40,027 nucleotides of DNA from Cellulophaga sp. (GCA_030731855.1 JANQTG010000171.1:1-40027), one strand, 5' to 3'; shown: positions 1 to 8,043, counted from the stretch's first letter. A program made the numbers and translations. The notes: a model not told the origin generated them from the letters alone.

Positions 1-107
1 CTAAAGACGATTTAAAAATTGCTGCTGTTGATATTTCCGCTTATAATTGTATGGAGGTAGATTTTAAAGAAGATTTAGAAAATGCCAACAAACTACTTCG
101 CGAATGA
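1..107 (+). CDS. C-terminal end of a probable nucleotidyltransferase (partial)
   Basis: An open frame runs in from the left edge (first full codon at base 3) and ends at TGA 105-107, giving 34 residues ending in NKLLRE. The stretch YNCMEVDFKEDLENA resembles the C-terminal 'EID..EDLE.A' segment that closes many sugar-phosphate and alditol-phosphate nucleotidyltransferases, where acidic residues lie near the metal site. The TGA overlaps the ATG of the next gene (ATGA), so the two are probably translated as one operon. The neighbour contains a CDP-glycerol-glycerophosphotransferase-like domain, so an enzyme making a CDP-activated polyol or choline would fit. That is inference: too little of the protein is visible to name the substrate. 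Confidence 0.5.
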   Translation, partial: KDDLKIAAVDISAYNCMEVDFKEDLENANKLLRE

Positions 108-1924
108 AAGTGGTTCTTTTTTGTCAGAATGCCTACGCATTTGGAATTTTAGCACCCATTAAAGCTATTTTAGAAGCTGAGAATCACCCTTATATTTGGT
201 ACATTCAACCTAAATTATTGGCTAATTTTCCTTTTAAAAATGACTCTTTTACAACTAGTATTTTAGCCCTACAGCTTTTTAAAAGTGATGTTATTTTTGT
301 TCCTGGCAATGAAGTACCGTATTATGTAAGAGGCTTAAAAGTGCAAGTTTTTCATGGCTTTGCAGGTGAAAAAAAAGGACATTTTAGAATCCGCCACTAT
401 TTTGATCTCTACCTAACCCAAGGTCCTTTTTTTACGGAAAAATTTAACGAATTAAAAATCAAATTTCATGATTTTGAGGTAATTGAAACTGGTTGGTCTA
501 AGCTTGATATCTATGCACAGAAAAACGAAGTATACACAGAAAAAAGAGCTATACTTCTTGAAGAACACCAGGCTAAAAACACCTTACTTTACGCACCCAC
601 TTTTTCACCAAGTTTAACCTCTGCCCCGCATTTAATAAGCGAATTTGAAGCCTTAGCGCAACAAAAGGATTATTTTATTTTTATAAAATTCCATCCATTA
701 ATGCATGAAAAATGGATCACTGTTTATAAAAATATAGCCTTAAAATATAAACATATAGCATTTGTTGAAGATCCGAATATAGTCCCCTATTTACAAATGG
801 CTGATGTTTTGATTAGTGATACATCGTCGGTTATTTATGAATTTTTACTACTCGATAAACCTGTTATTACCTTTAAAAATATTTCTAAAGACATAAAATG
901 GCTTAATAGCCTAGGCTATACTAATCTGCTTAAATTAGTGGAAGAAACCATTAAAAAAGATGAATTTTCTACCGCTAGAACCGAAATTAATAAGGCATAT
1001 CATCCATATTCTGACGGAAAATCGGCCAAACGAATGGTGCAAGCTGCCGAAGATTTTATTGCAAAAAATGGCGTTCCAGAAAGCAGAAGTCTATCGTATT
1101 TAAGACGTAAAAAAATACATAAAATATTTGGCAAACCTGTACAGCCTATTTTTGACGGAAATAAAAAGGAAAAAATAAGTGCGGCTGTGATCACATTTAA
1201 TGAAGATGAACATATTTACGGCCTTTTAGAAAACCTACAATTTGCCGATGAAATTATTATAATAGATTCTTTCAGCACCGATGGATCTATTGAAAAAATA
1301 AAAGAATTCAAAAACGTAAAACTTATTCAGAGACCTTTTGTGAATTTTACAGATCAAAAGCAATTTGCCTTAGATCAATGTTCAAATAATTGGGTAATGC
1401 TGATTGATGCCGATGAACGTTTAACAGACGAACTAAAAAACGAAGTTTTAAAAACCGTTAATTCTGACAAACCAAAAGCTACTGCTTACTTTTTTAGAAG
1501 AACGTTTATGTTCAAAAAAGAAAAAATGCGCTTTTCTGGAACGCAGTCCGACAAAAATTATCGCTTGTTTCAAAAATCTAAAGTCCATTTTGACACTTCA
1601 AAAACGGTACATGAAACCTTGGTAGTGAATGGCGATTCTGCCGTTTTAGATCATAAACTAATTCACTTTTCATATAAAAACTACGAAGACTTTAAATCAA
1701 AAAGATTAAAATATACCAGCATGCAAGCCAAAGAATTGTTGGCTAAAAATAAGAAACCTACTGTTTTCCATTTTATTTTTAAACCAGCTTTTAGATTTAT
1801 AAAACATTATGTAATTAATCTAGGTTTTTTAGATGGTAAAAAGGGACTTATACTTAGCTACCTTATGGCTTTAGGTATTTACAACCGATATGCCACTTTG
1901 AAAAAATTAAGAGAAGAAAAGTAA
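104..1924 (+). CDS. Fused CDP-glycerol glycerophosphotransferase-like / GT2 glycosyltransferase
   Basis: A 606-residue protein with two transferase domains. Residues about 1-330 look like the CDP-glycerol:poly(glycerophosphate) glycerophosphotransferase family: VQVFHGFAGEKKG, LLYAPTFSP, FIKFHPLMH and the nucleotide-site segment ADVLISDTSSVIYEFLLLDKP are in the expected order. Residues about 355-606 are a GT-A family 2 glycosyltransferase of the WaaE/KdtX (lipopolysaccharide beta-1,4-glucosyltransferase-like) type, with AVITFNEDEH, IIIIDSFSTDGS and the metal-binding DAD at 435-437. No signal peptide or clear membrane span, so it probably acts at the cytoplasmic membrane face on lipid-linked glycan. 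The start overlaps the previous stop (ATGA). The 3' end lies one base from a convergent GT2 gene. Each half normally occurs as a separate enzyme, so a bifunctional glycan-decorating protein is inferred; donor and acceptor are unknown. Confidence 0.82.
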   Translation: MKVVLFCQNAYAFGILAPIKAILEAENHPYIWYIQPKLLANFPFKNDSFTTSILALQLFKSDVIFVPGNEVPYYVRGLKVQVFHGFAGEKKGHFRIRHYFDLYLTQGPFFTEKFNELKIKFHDFEVIETGWSKLDIYAQKNEVYTEKRAILLEEHQAKNTLLYAPTFSPSLTSAPHLISEFEALAQQKDYFIFIKFHPLMHEKWITVYKNIALKYKHIAFVEDPNIVPYLQMADVLISDTSSVIYEFLLLDKPVITFKNISKDIKWLNSLGYTNLLKLVEETIKKDEFSTARTEINKAYHPYSDGKSAKRMVQAAEDFIAKNGVPESRSLSYLRRKKIHKIFGKPVQPIFDGNKKEKISAAVITFNEDEHIYGLLENLQFADEIIIIDSFSTDGSIEKIKEFKNVKLIQRPFVNFTDQKQFALDQCSNNWVMLIDADERLTDELKNEVLKTVNSDKPKATAYFFRRTFMFKKEKMRFSGTQSDKNYRLFQKSKVHFDTSKTVHETLVVNGDSAVLDHKLIHFSYKNYEDFKSKRLKYTSMQAKELLAKNKKPTVFHFIFKPAFRFIKHYVINLGFLDGKKGLILSYLMALGIYNRYATLKKLREEK

Positions 1925-1925
1925 T

Positions 1926-2696
1926 TTAAAAAAGCAGTTGCTTTTTTACAATTTTATATTGTTCGTTCGCCTTCATATACTTTAAACCAAGATAATACGA
2001 AGCTAAAAAGGCCCAGTAAAATCCTTCTTTTCCGTTTAAAAAATTAAGCTCTAAGAGGTATTTTTTTAAGAATTCGAACTTTACCTTTATGTATATTTCG
2101 AAAATAGTGTGCTTTTTATTTTTAAGATATTCACCTTCCGCATAAATAGTGGCGTAGGTATTTAATTTTTCGACATACACGTCTAAAGAACGTGTTTTAA
2201 AATGCAAGAAGTTGTGAGTCAGTTTTGCGGTATTTCCGTTTAAAATAATGCTTTCATGCACTTTTTTACCATCAAAAGCGCCTAAATCTTTTTTAAATAA
2301 GCGTAAAAAAAAGTGTTTGCTTTCAGGTCCATAATTAAATACCTTATCTAAAAAAACCTGTTTTCCTTTAATAAAATACCCGTCCGCCGTTGGAGTATTT
2401 TTCAATATTCCCTTTATTTCCTCGACCAAATCATCCGATAAAATTTCATCGGCATCAATATTTAGCACCCAATTATTTTTGGTTTTTTCTAAAGCATATT
2501 GTTTTTGCTCACCAAAACCTTTAAAATCATTATGGAATATTTGAGCTCCGTATTTTTCGCAAATAGCTAAAGTAGCATCGGTACTACCTGAATCGACTAC
2601 TATAATTTCATCAGCCCATAATAAAGACTTTAAACATTTTTCAATGATCCGTTCTTCATTAAACGTAATCATAAAAACAGATAATTTATTCTTCAT
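1926..2696 (-). CDS. GT2 glycosyltransferase, WaaE/KdtX-like
   Basis: A family 2 glycosyltransferase of about 256 residues. It has FMITFNEERIIEKCL at the nucleotide-binding strand, IIVVDSGSTDAT, and the metal-binding DAD within LNIDADEIL, followed by the C-terminal half typical of lipopolysaccharide core glucosyltransferases. It closely resembles, motif by motif, the second half of the convergent fused protein. I place the start at the ATG at 2694-2696 (MKNKLSVF), because this aligns with the family N-terminus; an ATG 27 bases further upstream adds only MLHNFFKCS. Its last codons form one arm of a hairpin that may stop transcription from both sides. Probably cytoplasmic, acting on lipopolysaccharide or another surface glycan; the sugar transferred cannot be told from sequence. 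Confidence 0.85.
   Translation of the reverse strand: MKNKLSVFMITFNEERIIEKCLKSLLWADEIIVVDSGSTDATLAICEKYGAQIFHNDFKGFGEQKQYALEKTKNNWVLNIDADEILSDDLVEEIKGILKNTPTADGYFIKGKQVFLDKVFNYGPESKHFFLRLFKKDLGAFDGKKVHESIILNGNTAKLTHNFLHFKTRSLDVYVEKLNTYATIYAEGEYLKNKKHTIFEIYIKVKFEFLKKYLLELNFLNGKEGFYWAFLASYYLGLKYMKANEQYKIVKKQLLF
1928..1947. terminator. Possible bidirectional terminator between convergent genes
   Basis: A near-perfect inverted repeat, AAAAAAGC-AGTT-GCTTTTTT, has A- and T-runs on either side, so it reads as a hairpin plus U-tract in both directions. It follows the stop of the fused transferase by three bases and is contained in the last codons of the convergent GT2 gene. The stem is AT-rich and weak, so function is uncertain. 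Confidence 0.45.
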
Positions 2697-2783
2697 ACTG
2701 CATTTAAAAAAATTGTGCAACAAATAGCATCAAAACAAACAAACTCGATGCAAGCATAAGAAATCTCAAAATCTAAAAAAGAA

Positions 2784-2804
2784 AAATTCCAAATTCCAAA
2801 TTCC
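2784..2804. repeat. Tandem microrepeat AAATTCC x3
   Basis: Three perfect copies of the 7-base unit AAATTCC follow each other, then an A-run. It lies in the spacer between divergent genes. No function is evident. Confidence 0.85.
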
Positions 2805-2958
2805 AAAAAAAGGAATACGATGACAGCATCAGGGAATAAAACATTAAATATTTGATACCTCTTAGGCTAATAACATAAATAAAGTGAAAATAGTATGTAG
2901 TTTAACGGAAACCTTTAGATATGTATGCGCAAAAGTTAATTTCTATAAAGTAAAGTTC

Positions 2959-2966
2959 TATTTTTG
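2959..2966 (+). promoter_or_regulatory. Possible Bacteroidota -7 box (TATTTTTG)
   Basis: TATTTTTG matches the TAnnTTTG consensus of the Bacteroidota primary sigma factor. It lies about 98 bases upstream of the tsaC-like start. No clear TTG box is present at the usual distance upstream, so this is a weak call. Confidence 0.3.
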
Positions 2967-3064
2967 AACTCGCCTAAAGTGTGTTAAATATTAAATCGGT
3001 TGTAGATTTCAAATAAACAATTAAAGATCAAAATACAGCTCTGCCATTCTATCAAAAAAAGCTA

Positions 3065-3625
3065 ATGCAAGAAGAAATTAACAAATGCGTTGAAGTGCTC
3101 CTTAACGGTGGCTTAATTGTATACCCCACCGATACTGTTTGGGGAATTGGCTGCGACGCCACTAATGAAAAAGCTGTAGCTAAAATTTATGCCTTAAAAA
3201 AACGAGATACTTCAAAAAAAATGATGTGCCTAGTTGCAAACGATTTTATGTTAGAAAAACATGTAAAAGAAGTTCCAGAAGTTGCGTTCGATATACTAGA
3301 ACTTGCTACGAAACCAACGACTATTGTCTATGACCAACCTGTAGGCATCGCTAAAAATTTAATTTCAGACGATAATACCATTGCCATTCGAGTAGCATCT
3401 GATAAATTCTGCCAGTATTTAATTACCAAGTTTAAAAAGCCATTAGTAGCGACTTCTGCTAACCTAAGCGGTTCGGCAGCACCCAGAAATTTCAAAGAAA
3501 TCAACGCAGCTATTTTAAAAGGTGTAGACTATGTGGTAAATTTGCACGAAGAAAAAAATTCAGGAACACCATCATCTATTATTCAACTAAGAAATGATGG
3601 AACTGTAAAAATTATCCGAGAATAG
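3065..3625 (+). CDS. tsaC: L-threonylcarbamoyladenylate synthase (Sua5/YciO/YrdC family)
   Basis: A 186-residue cytoplasmic enzyme of the YrdC fold. The family makes threonylcarbamoyl-AMP from threonine, bicarbonate and ATP, the first step of the t6A37 modification of ANN-decoding tRNAs. Visible motifs are [12 protein letters not shown] (residues 20-31), the basic LKKRDTSKK segment (44-52) that contacts ATP, and TSANLSG near residue 130. The length fits the short, single-domain form without the Sua5 extension. The stop lies four bases before the next start, so it is likely co-transcribed with the CCA-adding enzyme, another tRNA-maturation gene. A YciO-type paralogue of unclear activity is the main alternative. 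Confidence 0.88.
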   Translation: MQEEINKCVEVLLNGGLIVYPTDTVWGIGCDATNEKAVAKIYALKKRDTSKKMMCLVANDFMLEKHVKEVPEVAFDILELATKPTTIVYDQPVGIAKNLISDDNTIAIRVASDKFCQYLITKFKKPLVATSANLSGSAAPRNFKEINAAILKGVDYVVNLHEEKNSGTPSSIIQLRNDGTVKIIRE

Positions 3626-3629
3626 TGTC

Positions 3630-5048
3630 ATGCAAATAGATCCTAAAAAAGCTTTAGAAAATCCTATTTTTTCAATTATTTCAACGGCAGCCAATGAACT
3701 TGGTATTGATGCTTATGTAATTGGCGGTTTTGTACGCGATTTTCTACTAAAAAAAACAAACCCAAAAGATATAGATATTGTTGCTATTGGAAGCGGTATT
3801 GCCTTAGCAAGAAAAGTAGCCAGTAAATTAAACGGAAATCCAGAAGTTACTGTTTTTAAAAATTTCGGAACTGCCATGGTACGCTATGGAGATATTGAAC
3901 TCGAATTTGTAGGTGCTAGAAAAGAAAGTTACGATGAAAATAGTCGCAAACCTGTGGTGGAAAATGGTACCTTAGAAGACGACCAAAAAAGAAGAGATTT
4001 TACTATTAATGCGCTAGCAATATCTTTAAACGAGGCGAATTATGGCGAATTATTAGACCCCTTTGATGGTGTTGCGGATTTAAAAAACAAAATTATTAGA
4101 ACCCCTTTAGCGCCCGGAATTACCTATTCTGATGATCCGCTGCGAATGATGCGCGCCATCAGATTTGCTACACAACTTAATTTTACTATTTATTCGGAAT
4201 CTTTAGAAGCTATTACGGAATATAAAGAACGCATCAAAATAATTTCTAATGAACGTATTATTGATGAATTGCATAAAATTTTAGCTAGTAAAAAACCATC
4301 GATTGGTTTCGCTTTACTGCATAAAACAGAATTGTTAGCCTATATATTGCCAGAATTAACTTCTTTACAAGGCATTGAAGAAATTGAAGGTCAAAGCCAT
4401 AAAGATAACTTTTGGCACACACTCGAAGTGGTAGATAATATTTCAAAAAATACTGATAACCTCTGGTTACGCTGGGCTGCTCTTTTGCACGATATTGGTA
4501 AAGCACCCACCAAACGCTTCGATAAAAAAATAGGTTGGACGTTTCATGGGCATGAGTTTAAGGGTGCTAAAATGGTCTATGGCTTATTTAAAAGACTCAG
4601 AATGCCTTTAAATGATAAGATGAAATTTGTGCAAAAAATGGTGATGATGAGTTCTAGACCTATTGCCATTTCAGACGATATTGCAACCGATTCTGCAGTA
4701 AGACGACTCGTTTTTGATGCTGGTGAAAATATCGACGATTTAATGACACTTTGTGAAGCAGATATCACCACAAAAAATGCTAAGAAAAAGAAAAATTATC
4801 TGAATAATTTTAGTCTGGTACGCCAAAAAATTATAGAAGTCGAAGAACGCGATCATATTCGTAATTTTCAACCTCCCATAAGTGGCGAAGAAATTATGGA
4901 AACTTTTAACTTAAAACCTTCTAAAGAAGTAGGCATCCTTAAAGAGGCTATTAAAGAAGCTATTTTAGAAGGCGAAATTGCCAATGAATATGAAGCCGCT
5001 AAGAGCTTTATGTTTGAAAAGGCCAAGAAGATGAAGATATTTAATTAA
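3630..5048 (+). CDS. cca: CCA tRNA nucleotidyltransferase with HD domain
   Basis: A 472-residue class II tRNA nucleotidyltransferase. The head domain has the GGFVRD signature (32-37) and the metal-binding DID pair (47-49); [14 protein letters not shown] and [16 protein letters not shown] follow as the neck and RNA-binding parts of the PolyA_pol/CCA family. An HD domain follows, with FWHTLEV and LLHDIGKAP (H287, D288), which in the family carries phosphohydrolase activity. The enzyme adds or repairs the 3'-CCA end of tRNA in the cytoplasm. It starts four bases after the tsaC-like gene and is probably translated from the same message, pairing two tRNA-maturation functions. In organisms whose tRNA genes lack encoded CCA this enzyme is essential. 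Confidence 0.93.
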   Translation: MQIDPKKALENPIFSIISTAANELGIDAYVIGGFVRDFLLKKTNPKDIDIVAIGSGIALARKVASKLNGNPEVTVFKNFGTAMVRYGDIELEFVGARKESYDENSRKPVVENGTLEDDQKRRDFTINALAISLNEANYGELLDPFDGVADLKNKIIRTPLAPGITYSDDPLRMMRAIRFATQLNFTIYSESLEAITEYKERIKIISNERIIDELHKILASKKPSIGFALLHKTELLAYILPELTSLQGIEEIEGQSHKDNFWHTLEVVDNISKNTDNLWLRWAALLHDIGKAPTKRFDKKIGWTFHGHEFKGAKMVYGLFKRLRMPLNDKMKFVQKMVMMSSRPIAISDDIATDSAVRRLVFDAGENIDDLMTLCEADITTKNAKKKKNYLNNFSLVRQKIIEVEERDHIRNFQPPISGEEIMETFNLKPSKEVGILKEAIKEAILEGEIANEYEAAKSFMFEKAKKMKIFN

Positions 5049-5105
5049 CTGACTGTTTATTTTTATGAAAAATTTAAACAAGATCAGTACCAACTAACTT
5101 CATTT

Positions 5106-5121
5106 CTACACTAAAGTGTAG
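5106..5121. promoter_or_regulatory. Operator-like palindrome upstream of heme A synthase
   Basis: CTACACTAAAGTGTAG is a perfect inverted repeat with 7-base arms around AA. It directly abuts the candidate -7 box at 5122-5129, so a bound repressor would block transcription. The TACA...TGTA half-sites recall operators of the BlaI/CopY winged-helix family, though here the spacing is longer than in the best-known sites. The regulator is not in this window. Confidence 0.5.
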
Positions 5122-5129
5122 TAATTTTG
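5122..5129 (+). promoter_or_regulatory. Candidate -7 box (TAATTTTG) for heme A synthase
   Basis: TAATTTTG matches the Bacteroidota TAnnTTTG box and lies 17 bases before the ATG, which predicts a very short leader. It touches the palindrome at 5106-5121. A good -33 TTG is not obvious. Confidence 0.45.
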
Positions 5130-5146
5130 TAATTCAATTTTAGAAG

Positions 5147-6181
5147 ATGCAAAAACACTTTAGAAAAATAGCTAAAATCTCCCTAATTCTTGTTTATTTG
5201 GTCATCGTAGCAGGCGCTTTTGTTCGCATGACAGGTAGCGGAATGGGTTGCCCAGATTGGCCTAAATGCTTCGGATACTACATTCCGCCAACTGAGGAAT
5301 CTGCCTTAGCATGGGAAGTAAATAAAGATTTTGAAAAAGGACAAATTATTATCTATAACGAAGCGCTTAAAATTGCAAAAAGTGACTTTAAAACAGCAGA
5401 TACCTACAACGAAAATAATTGGGAAAATTATACCAAACACGATTATGCTGTTTTTAATGTGTGGCATACTTGGATAGAATATATTAATAGACTTTTAGGC
5501 GCTTTGGCTGGTTTAGCCACCTTAATACTCGCATTGGTTTCTTTTACCTATTGGAAAAAAAGCAAGCGTGTTACCATACTTTCATGGCTCGTAGTTTTTG
5601 GGATGGTTTTTCAGGCGTGGCTTGGCGCAACGGTAGTGTACTCTCTATTAGCACCCTTTAGAATCACCTTACACATGCTTATGGCACTCGTTATTGTTGC
5701 CCTATTATTTTACCTCATTTACTACACATCTCCTTTAAGGCTAAACAATATAGGGCACAAAAAATTGGCCAATTTATTTTCTGGGGCTCTGGCACTTACC
5801 TTAATTCAAGTAGTTTTAGGTACACAGGTGAGAGAATTTGTAGATCATCAAGCAGATATATATGGTCCTTTAGCTAAAAACCAATGGTTATCGGACCCAA
5901 CGCTACAGTTTTATATTCATCGATCATTTTCAGTTTTAGTACTTGCTTTGAACCTTTATATAATTTATTTAATCGGAAAATTAAAAATAGGTTTTTACAA
6001 AATAAAATGGGTAATTGCCTTATTACTCGTTGAAATTATTTCGGGAATGGCGATGTATTATATTGATTTTCCGTTCGGTAGTCAAACCTTACATTTAATT
6101 GTTGCAGCGCTACTATTTGGAGTACAATTCTATTTACTTTTAGAGGCTTTAAACTGGACAAAGAATACTAAAACTTTGTAA
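5147..6181 (+). CDS. ctaA: Heme A synthase (COX15/CtaA family)
   Basis: A 344-residue integral membrane protein with about eight hydrophobic helices. The family oxidises the methyl group of heme O to give heme A for cytochrome c oxidase. After the first helix comes GSGMGCPDWPKC, with the conserved cysteine pair (C35, C41) seen in many bacterial and COX15 forms, then a periplasmic loop longer than in Bacillus CtaA. Conserved histidines of later helices are present at H176 (TLHMLMA), H258 (FYIHRS) and H316 (TLHLIV). The first helix-pair motif, normally E-x-x-H-R, reads EYINR (111-115), so an Asn stands where the first heme-ligand His is expected. The gene is monocistronic by spacing, with a palindrome over its promoter. 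Confidence 0.9.
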   Translation: MQKHFRKIAKISLILVYLVIVAGAFVRMTGSGMGCPDWPKCFGYYIPPTEESALAWEVNKDFEKGQIIIYNEALKIAKSDFKTADTYNENNWENYTKHDYAVFNVWHTWIEYINRLLGALAGLATLILALVSFTYWKKSKRVTILSWLVVFGMVFQAWLGATVVYSLLAPFRITLHMLMALVIVALLFYLIYYTSPLRLNNIGHKKLANLFSGALALTLIQVVLGTQVREFVDHQADIYGPLAKNQWLSDPTLQFYIHRSFSVLVLALNLYIIYLIGKLKIGFYKIKWVIALLLVEIISGMAMYYIDFPFGSQTLHLIVAALLFGVQFYLLLEALNWTKNTKTL

Positions 6182-6186
6182 CTTTG
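6179..6186 (+). promoter_or_regulatory. Candidate -7 box (TAACTTTG)
   Basis: TAACTTTG fits TAnnTTTG and overlaps the stop codon of the heme A synthase gene. It is 22 bases before the next ATG, so that gene may have its own promoter. No clear -33 TTG. Confidence 0.4.
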
Positions 6187-6208
6187 TGGCCACTTTAAAA
6201 ATCAAGAT

Positions 6209-6703
6209 ATGATTTATAAAATCCGTATTATTTTAGATGCAGAAGAAGATATCTTTAGAGATATAGAAATTGAGGCTAATACTACTTTAGAAGATTTTCA
6301 TAATGCTATTACGCAAGCTTTTGGGTTTCTAGGTAATGAAATGGCATCTTTTTACACTTGTGACGAAGAATGGAACCAAGATGAAGAAATTGCTTTGCAT
6401 GATATCAGCGAAAATGGCTCAGAAGTTCGTTTAATGAATGAAACTTTTTTGGAAGATATCATGACACAAAATACACCTAAACTTATTTATGTGTATGACT
6501 TTTTAAGCATGTGGACCTTTTTTGTTGAACTTGCTGATATTGTAGAAGTAGAAGACGGAAATGTGTATCCAAACGTATTATTTAGCTTTGGAGAATTACC
6601 AGATTCCCCGCCAGAAAAAAACTTTGAAGCCGATCCTACTTTTGACTTTGACGATACTTTTGATAGTTATGACGACTTAGATTTTGATGAGAATTGGAAC
6701 TAA
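6209..6703 (+). CDS. Plasmid pRiA4b ORF-3-like family protein
   Basis: A 164-residue acidic protein. The opening (MIYKIRIILDAEEDIFRDIEI, then TTLEDFHNAITQAFGF) has the pattern of the pRiA4b ORF-3-like / IS1096 TnpR-like family: a beta hairpin beginning with a 'Y.. +I.L' strand, then 'tLe.lH..Iq.aFg'. Further along, LIYVYDFLSMWTFFVEL matches the family's 'l.Y.YDfGD.W.h.i.l' segment, though with LSM in place of GD. The last 50 residues are very rich in Asp, Glu and Phe. Despite the family name nothing else of a mobile element is here, and the chromosomal copies have no proven function. A cytoplasmic location is assumed. Confidence 0.7.
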   Translation: MIYKIRIILDAEEDIFRDIEIEANTTLEDFHNAITQAFGFLGNEMASFYTCDEEWNQDEEIALHDISENGSEVRLMNETFLEDIMTQNTPKLIYVYDFLSMWTFFVELADIVEVEDGNVYPNVLFSFGELPDSPPEKNFEADPTFDFDDTFDSYDDLDFDENWN

Positions 6704-6862
6704 AAACAGTAATTAGTCCCTAGTAATTAGTATTTAGTAACTTTCTACTTAGGTAAAAGAATATTTAGATAGAAAAAATACGAAGTTAGAAATACGAAAA
6801 GTATTTAGTAATAAGTACAAAGTATTAAGACTGAAAACGAATAACCGAGAACGGACAAACAT

Positions 6863-6890
6863 CAACGAACAACGAACAACGAACAACGAA
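6863..6890. repeat. Tandem microrepeat CAACGAA x4 before ndpA
   Basis: Four perfect copies of the 7-base unit CAACGAA end six bases before the ATG of the NdpA gene. The repeat therefore occupies the place where the ribosome lands and would lie inside the leader of the mRNA. Confidence 0.9.
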
Positions 6891-6896
6891 AAATAA

Positions 6897-7955
6897 ATGA
6901 TCAACTTATACGCTACCCAAATTGATAGTATTTCACTACACCGCGTTGGGAATAAAAATAAAAATGAAGCTATTTTTTTATCAGAAACACCACATAGTTT
7001 AAATGATGAAACTACTGGTTTACTGAAAGAATACTTTTTTAAACCTTTTCGTGAGAAAGAAGAAAACTATTTCCATTTTTCTAACGAGGTGGATGTTGAG
7101 TTTAATGAAATGTTTAAAATCGTATCTAATATTTTTGACGATTCTGATAGTATTCATGCCAACTCGAAAAAAATAGCCTCTTATTTGTACGAGCAATCGA
7201 ACCACCCACACATTAAAAGTGGAGAAGTGTATATTGCATATTTAACCGGACTTTTATTAGACAATGTAAAGGTAAATGCTATTGGTATTTTTAAGAGCGA
7301 ATTAAAGCACGATTTTATTCAGTTTGAAGAAAAAGGAAGCAATTTAGATATTGTTATTCAACAGGGAATAAATATTAATAAATTAGATAAAGGTTGCCTA
7401 ATTTTCAACACTAATAAAGAAGAAGGCTACAAAATTTTATCAGTAGATAGTAATCGTTATGATACTAAATATTGGTTAGAAGATTTTTTAGGTGTTACAC
7501 CTCTTTCCGATGATAATTTCAAGACAAAAAATTACTTAAAATTCTGTCAAAACTTTGCCAAAGATGTAGTTTTACCAGCTGAAGATAAACAACAAGAAGT
7601 GTTGTTTATGAACCGAGCAGTAAATCATTTTGCTAAAAACGATTCATTTGAAGAAACCAGTTTCTTAAATGATGTAATGGAAAACCCTGCATTAATCCCG
7701 GAGTTTAAACACTACAAAGTAGAAAAAGGACCAAAATACAGCGTTGAAGATGTTTCAAGTTTCGATATTGCCAATAAAGCAGTATCTGACGCTCGAAAAA
7801 AGATTAAAAACGTTATAAATCTTGACACCAATATTCAGATTAAATTAGATTTTATCAATCCAGAATCTGCCGAAAAATTCGTCGAAAAAGGTTGGGACGA
7901 AGAAAAACAAATGTATTATTATTTAGTTTACTTCAACAAAGAGCAAAAGAGTTAG
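6897..7955 (+). CDS. Nucleoid-associated protein, NdpA/YejK family
   Basis: A 352-residue soluble protein of the 37-kDa nucleoid-associated (NA37, NdpA/YejK) family, whose E. coli member binds the nucleoid. The typical order is visible: an N-terminal segment with HRVGNKNKNEAIFLSE, the SNHPHIKSGEVYIAYL core strand, GCLIFNT, and LKFCQNFAKDV, with SFDIANKAVSDARKKIKN towards the end. The length fits the family. It is preceded by a 190-base spacer holding simple repeats and ends one base before a REP-like palindrome, so it is probably monocistronic. The biological role outside Proteobacteria is not well defined; anti-phage and chromosome-structure roles have been suggested for related proteins, which I cannot judge here. 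Confidence 0.85.
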   Translation: MINLYATQIDSISLHRVGNKNKNEAIFLSETPHSLNDETTGLLKEYFFKPFREKEENYFHFSNEVDVEFNEMFKIVSNIFDDSDSIHANSKKIASYLYEQSNHPHIKSGEVYIAYLTGLLLDNVKVNAIGIFKSELKHDFIQFEEKGSNLDIVIQQGININKLDKGCLIFNTNKEEGYKILSVDSNRYDTKYWLEDFLGVTPLSDDNFKTKNYLKFCQNFAKDVVLPAEDKQQEVLFMNRAVNHFAKNDSFEETSFLNDVMENPALIPEFKHYKVEKGPKYSVEDVSSFDIANKAVSDARKKIKNVINLDTNIQIKLDFINPESAEKFVEKGWDEEKQMYYYLVYFNKEQKS

Positions 7956-7981
7956 GCCCCCCAACCCCCAAAGGGGGAGCA
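7956..7981 (+). repeat. REP-like palindrome, left arm
   Basis: A GC-rich block (runs of C, AA, CCCCCAAAGGGGG, AGCA) begins directly after the ndpA stop. Its core at 7965-7977 is a perfect hairpin with five G-C pairs. It is repeated in inverted orientation at 8044-8070. The pair resembles the intergenic CCCC(T/A)AACCCCC-type repeats common in Flavobacteriaceae and may act as a terminator for ndpA. Confidence 0.75.
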
Positions 7982-8043
7982 TAAACATACAATCATAAAT
8001 ATTAGTATTAAAATAAGGTTTTTACCTATAAAATTTAAAGTTC

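Larger units (their letters stand above)
2697..3064. other. Intergenic region between divergent genes
   Basis: This 368-base AT-rich spacer separates the leftward GT2 gene from the rightward tsaC-like gene and must hold both promoters. It contains a 7-base tandem repeat (AAATTCC, three copies at 2784-2804) and one TAnnTTTG-type box at 2959-2966. I see no convincing small ORF or RNA gene. Confidence 0.6.

Noticed and set aside
2697-2723. An upstream ATG that would extend the leftward GT2 protein by nine residues (MLHNFFKCS).
   Set aside because: The added residues do not fit the family N-terminus, and MKNKLSVF gives the normal start of the first beta strand.
6209-6703. Mobile-element origin for the pRiA4b ORF-3-like gene.
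   Set aside because: The family name is historical; no transposase, terminal inverted repeats or target duplication is present around it.
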